From assembly GCA_002320245.1 (NCBI GenBank), contig DCKD01000096.1, positions 68,688-74,698 of the forward strand: a DNA stretch of 6,011 nt, in the 5' to 3' direction. The position numbers and the translations under genes were made by a program. The notes beneath the pieces were generated by a model, which searched no databases, had not been told where the DNA came from, and saw only the letters and a list, made by a program, of their open reading frames with translations. The stretch comes from Lachnospiraceae bacterium UBA1683 (lineage in GTDB: Bacteria > Bacillota > Clostridia > Lachnospirales > Lachnospiraceae). Shown here piece by piece: positions 5,998-6,011 of this stretch. Positions within the stretch are counted from its first letter, which is position 1, and each line of letters starts with the position of its first letter.

Positions 5998-6011
5998 GGG
6001 ATCTTAGCTCA
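5998..6011 (+). tRNA. 5' end of a tRNA gene (partial, cut by window edge)
   Basis: The final 14 bases match the invariant start of a tRNA: a seven-base 5' acceptor strand GGGATCT, then T8 and A9, then G10 C11 T12 C13 A14 opening the D arm. The preceding strong promoter with a short leader supports a stable-RNA gene. The anticodon lies beyond the window. From memory, GGGATCTTAGCTCA starts resemble some Firmicute valine tRNAs, but the identity cannot be established here. Confidence 0.75.

Noticed and set aside
1..6011. CRISPR array, transposase, phage or defence genes
   Set aside because: No regularly spaced repeats or matching protein families were seen; the coding content is a regulator, a membrane protein, purL and a tRNA.

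Overview
The window looks like chromosomal core DNA of a low-to-mid GC anaerobic Firmicute, most probably a Clostridia/Lachnospiraceae-type bacterium. That placement is an inference from three things: a single-chain PurL of the type common in Clostridia rather than the split PurS/PurQ/PurL of Bacillus, strong AGGAGG-type ribosome binding sites with AT-rich spacers, and a TIGR01906/DUF1461 membrane protein typical of Firmicutes.

Layout. Positions 1-93 (+) are open in one frame and look like the last 30 codons of a gene cut by the window edge. It converges on, and slightly overlaps, a LysR-family regulator on the minus strand (76-951). The lysR promoter and the promoter of the next plus-strand gene diverge within about 100 bp (955-1050). 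Between that plus-strand promoter and its gene lies a compact GC-rich block of nested inverted repeats (about 1068-1235), which contains a perfect 13-bp stem. It looks like a REP/MITE-type insertion or a structured 5' leader. Then comes a four-helix membrane protein of the TIGR01906/DUF1461 family (1258-1938), the family to which the lipoprotein intramolecular transacylase Lit belongs.

A 192-bp AT-rich spacer (1939-2130) carries an imperfect palindrome and a 17-nt direct repeat with a 27-nt period directly upstream of purL. The large gene purL (2131-5886) encodes the complete 1251-residue phosphoribosylformylglycinamidine synthase of de novo purine synthesis. All of its signature motifs, including the glutaminase Cys/His/Glu, are present. 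No intrinsic terminator is visible after purL. A near-consensus sigma-A promoter (5922-5951) follows, then a 10-bp hairpin placed almost exactly at the predicted +1, and then the first 14 nt of a tRNA gene (from 5998) that runs off the right edge.

The genes do not form one obvious pathway. LysR may control the divergent membrane protein, although a distant or unseen target is equally possible. purL stands alone with its own leader, and the tRNA has its own promoter. I see no mobile-element genes, CRISPR array or defence system. The points most worth a second look are the structured GC-rich block, the Lit-like gene, the repeated purL leader (which also encodes a 19-codon upstream reading frame), and the promoter/hairpin arrangement in front of the tRNA.
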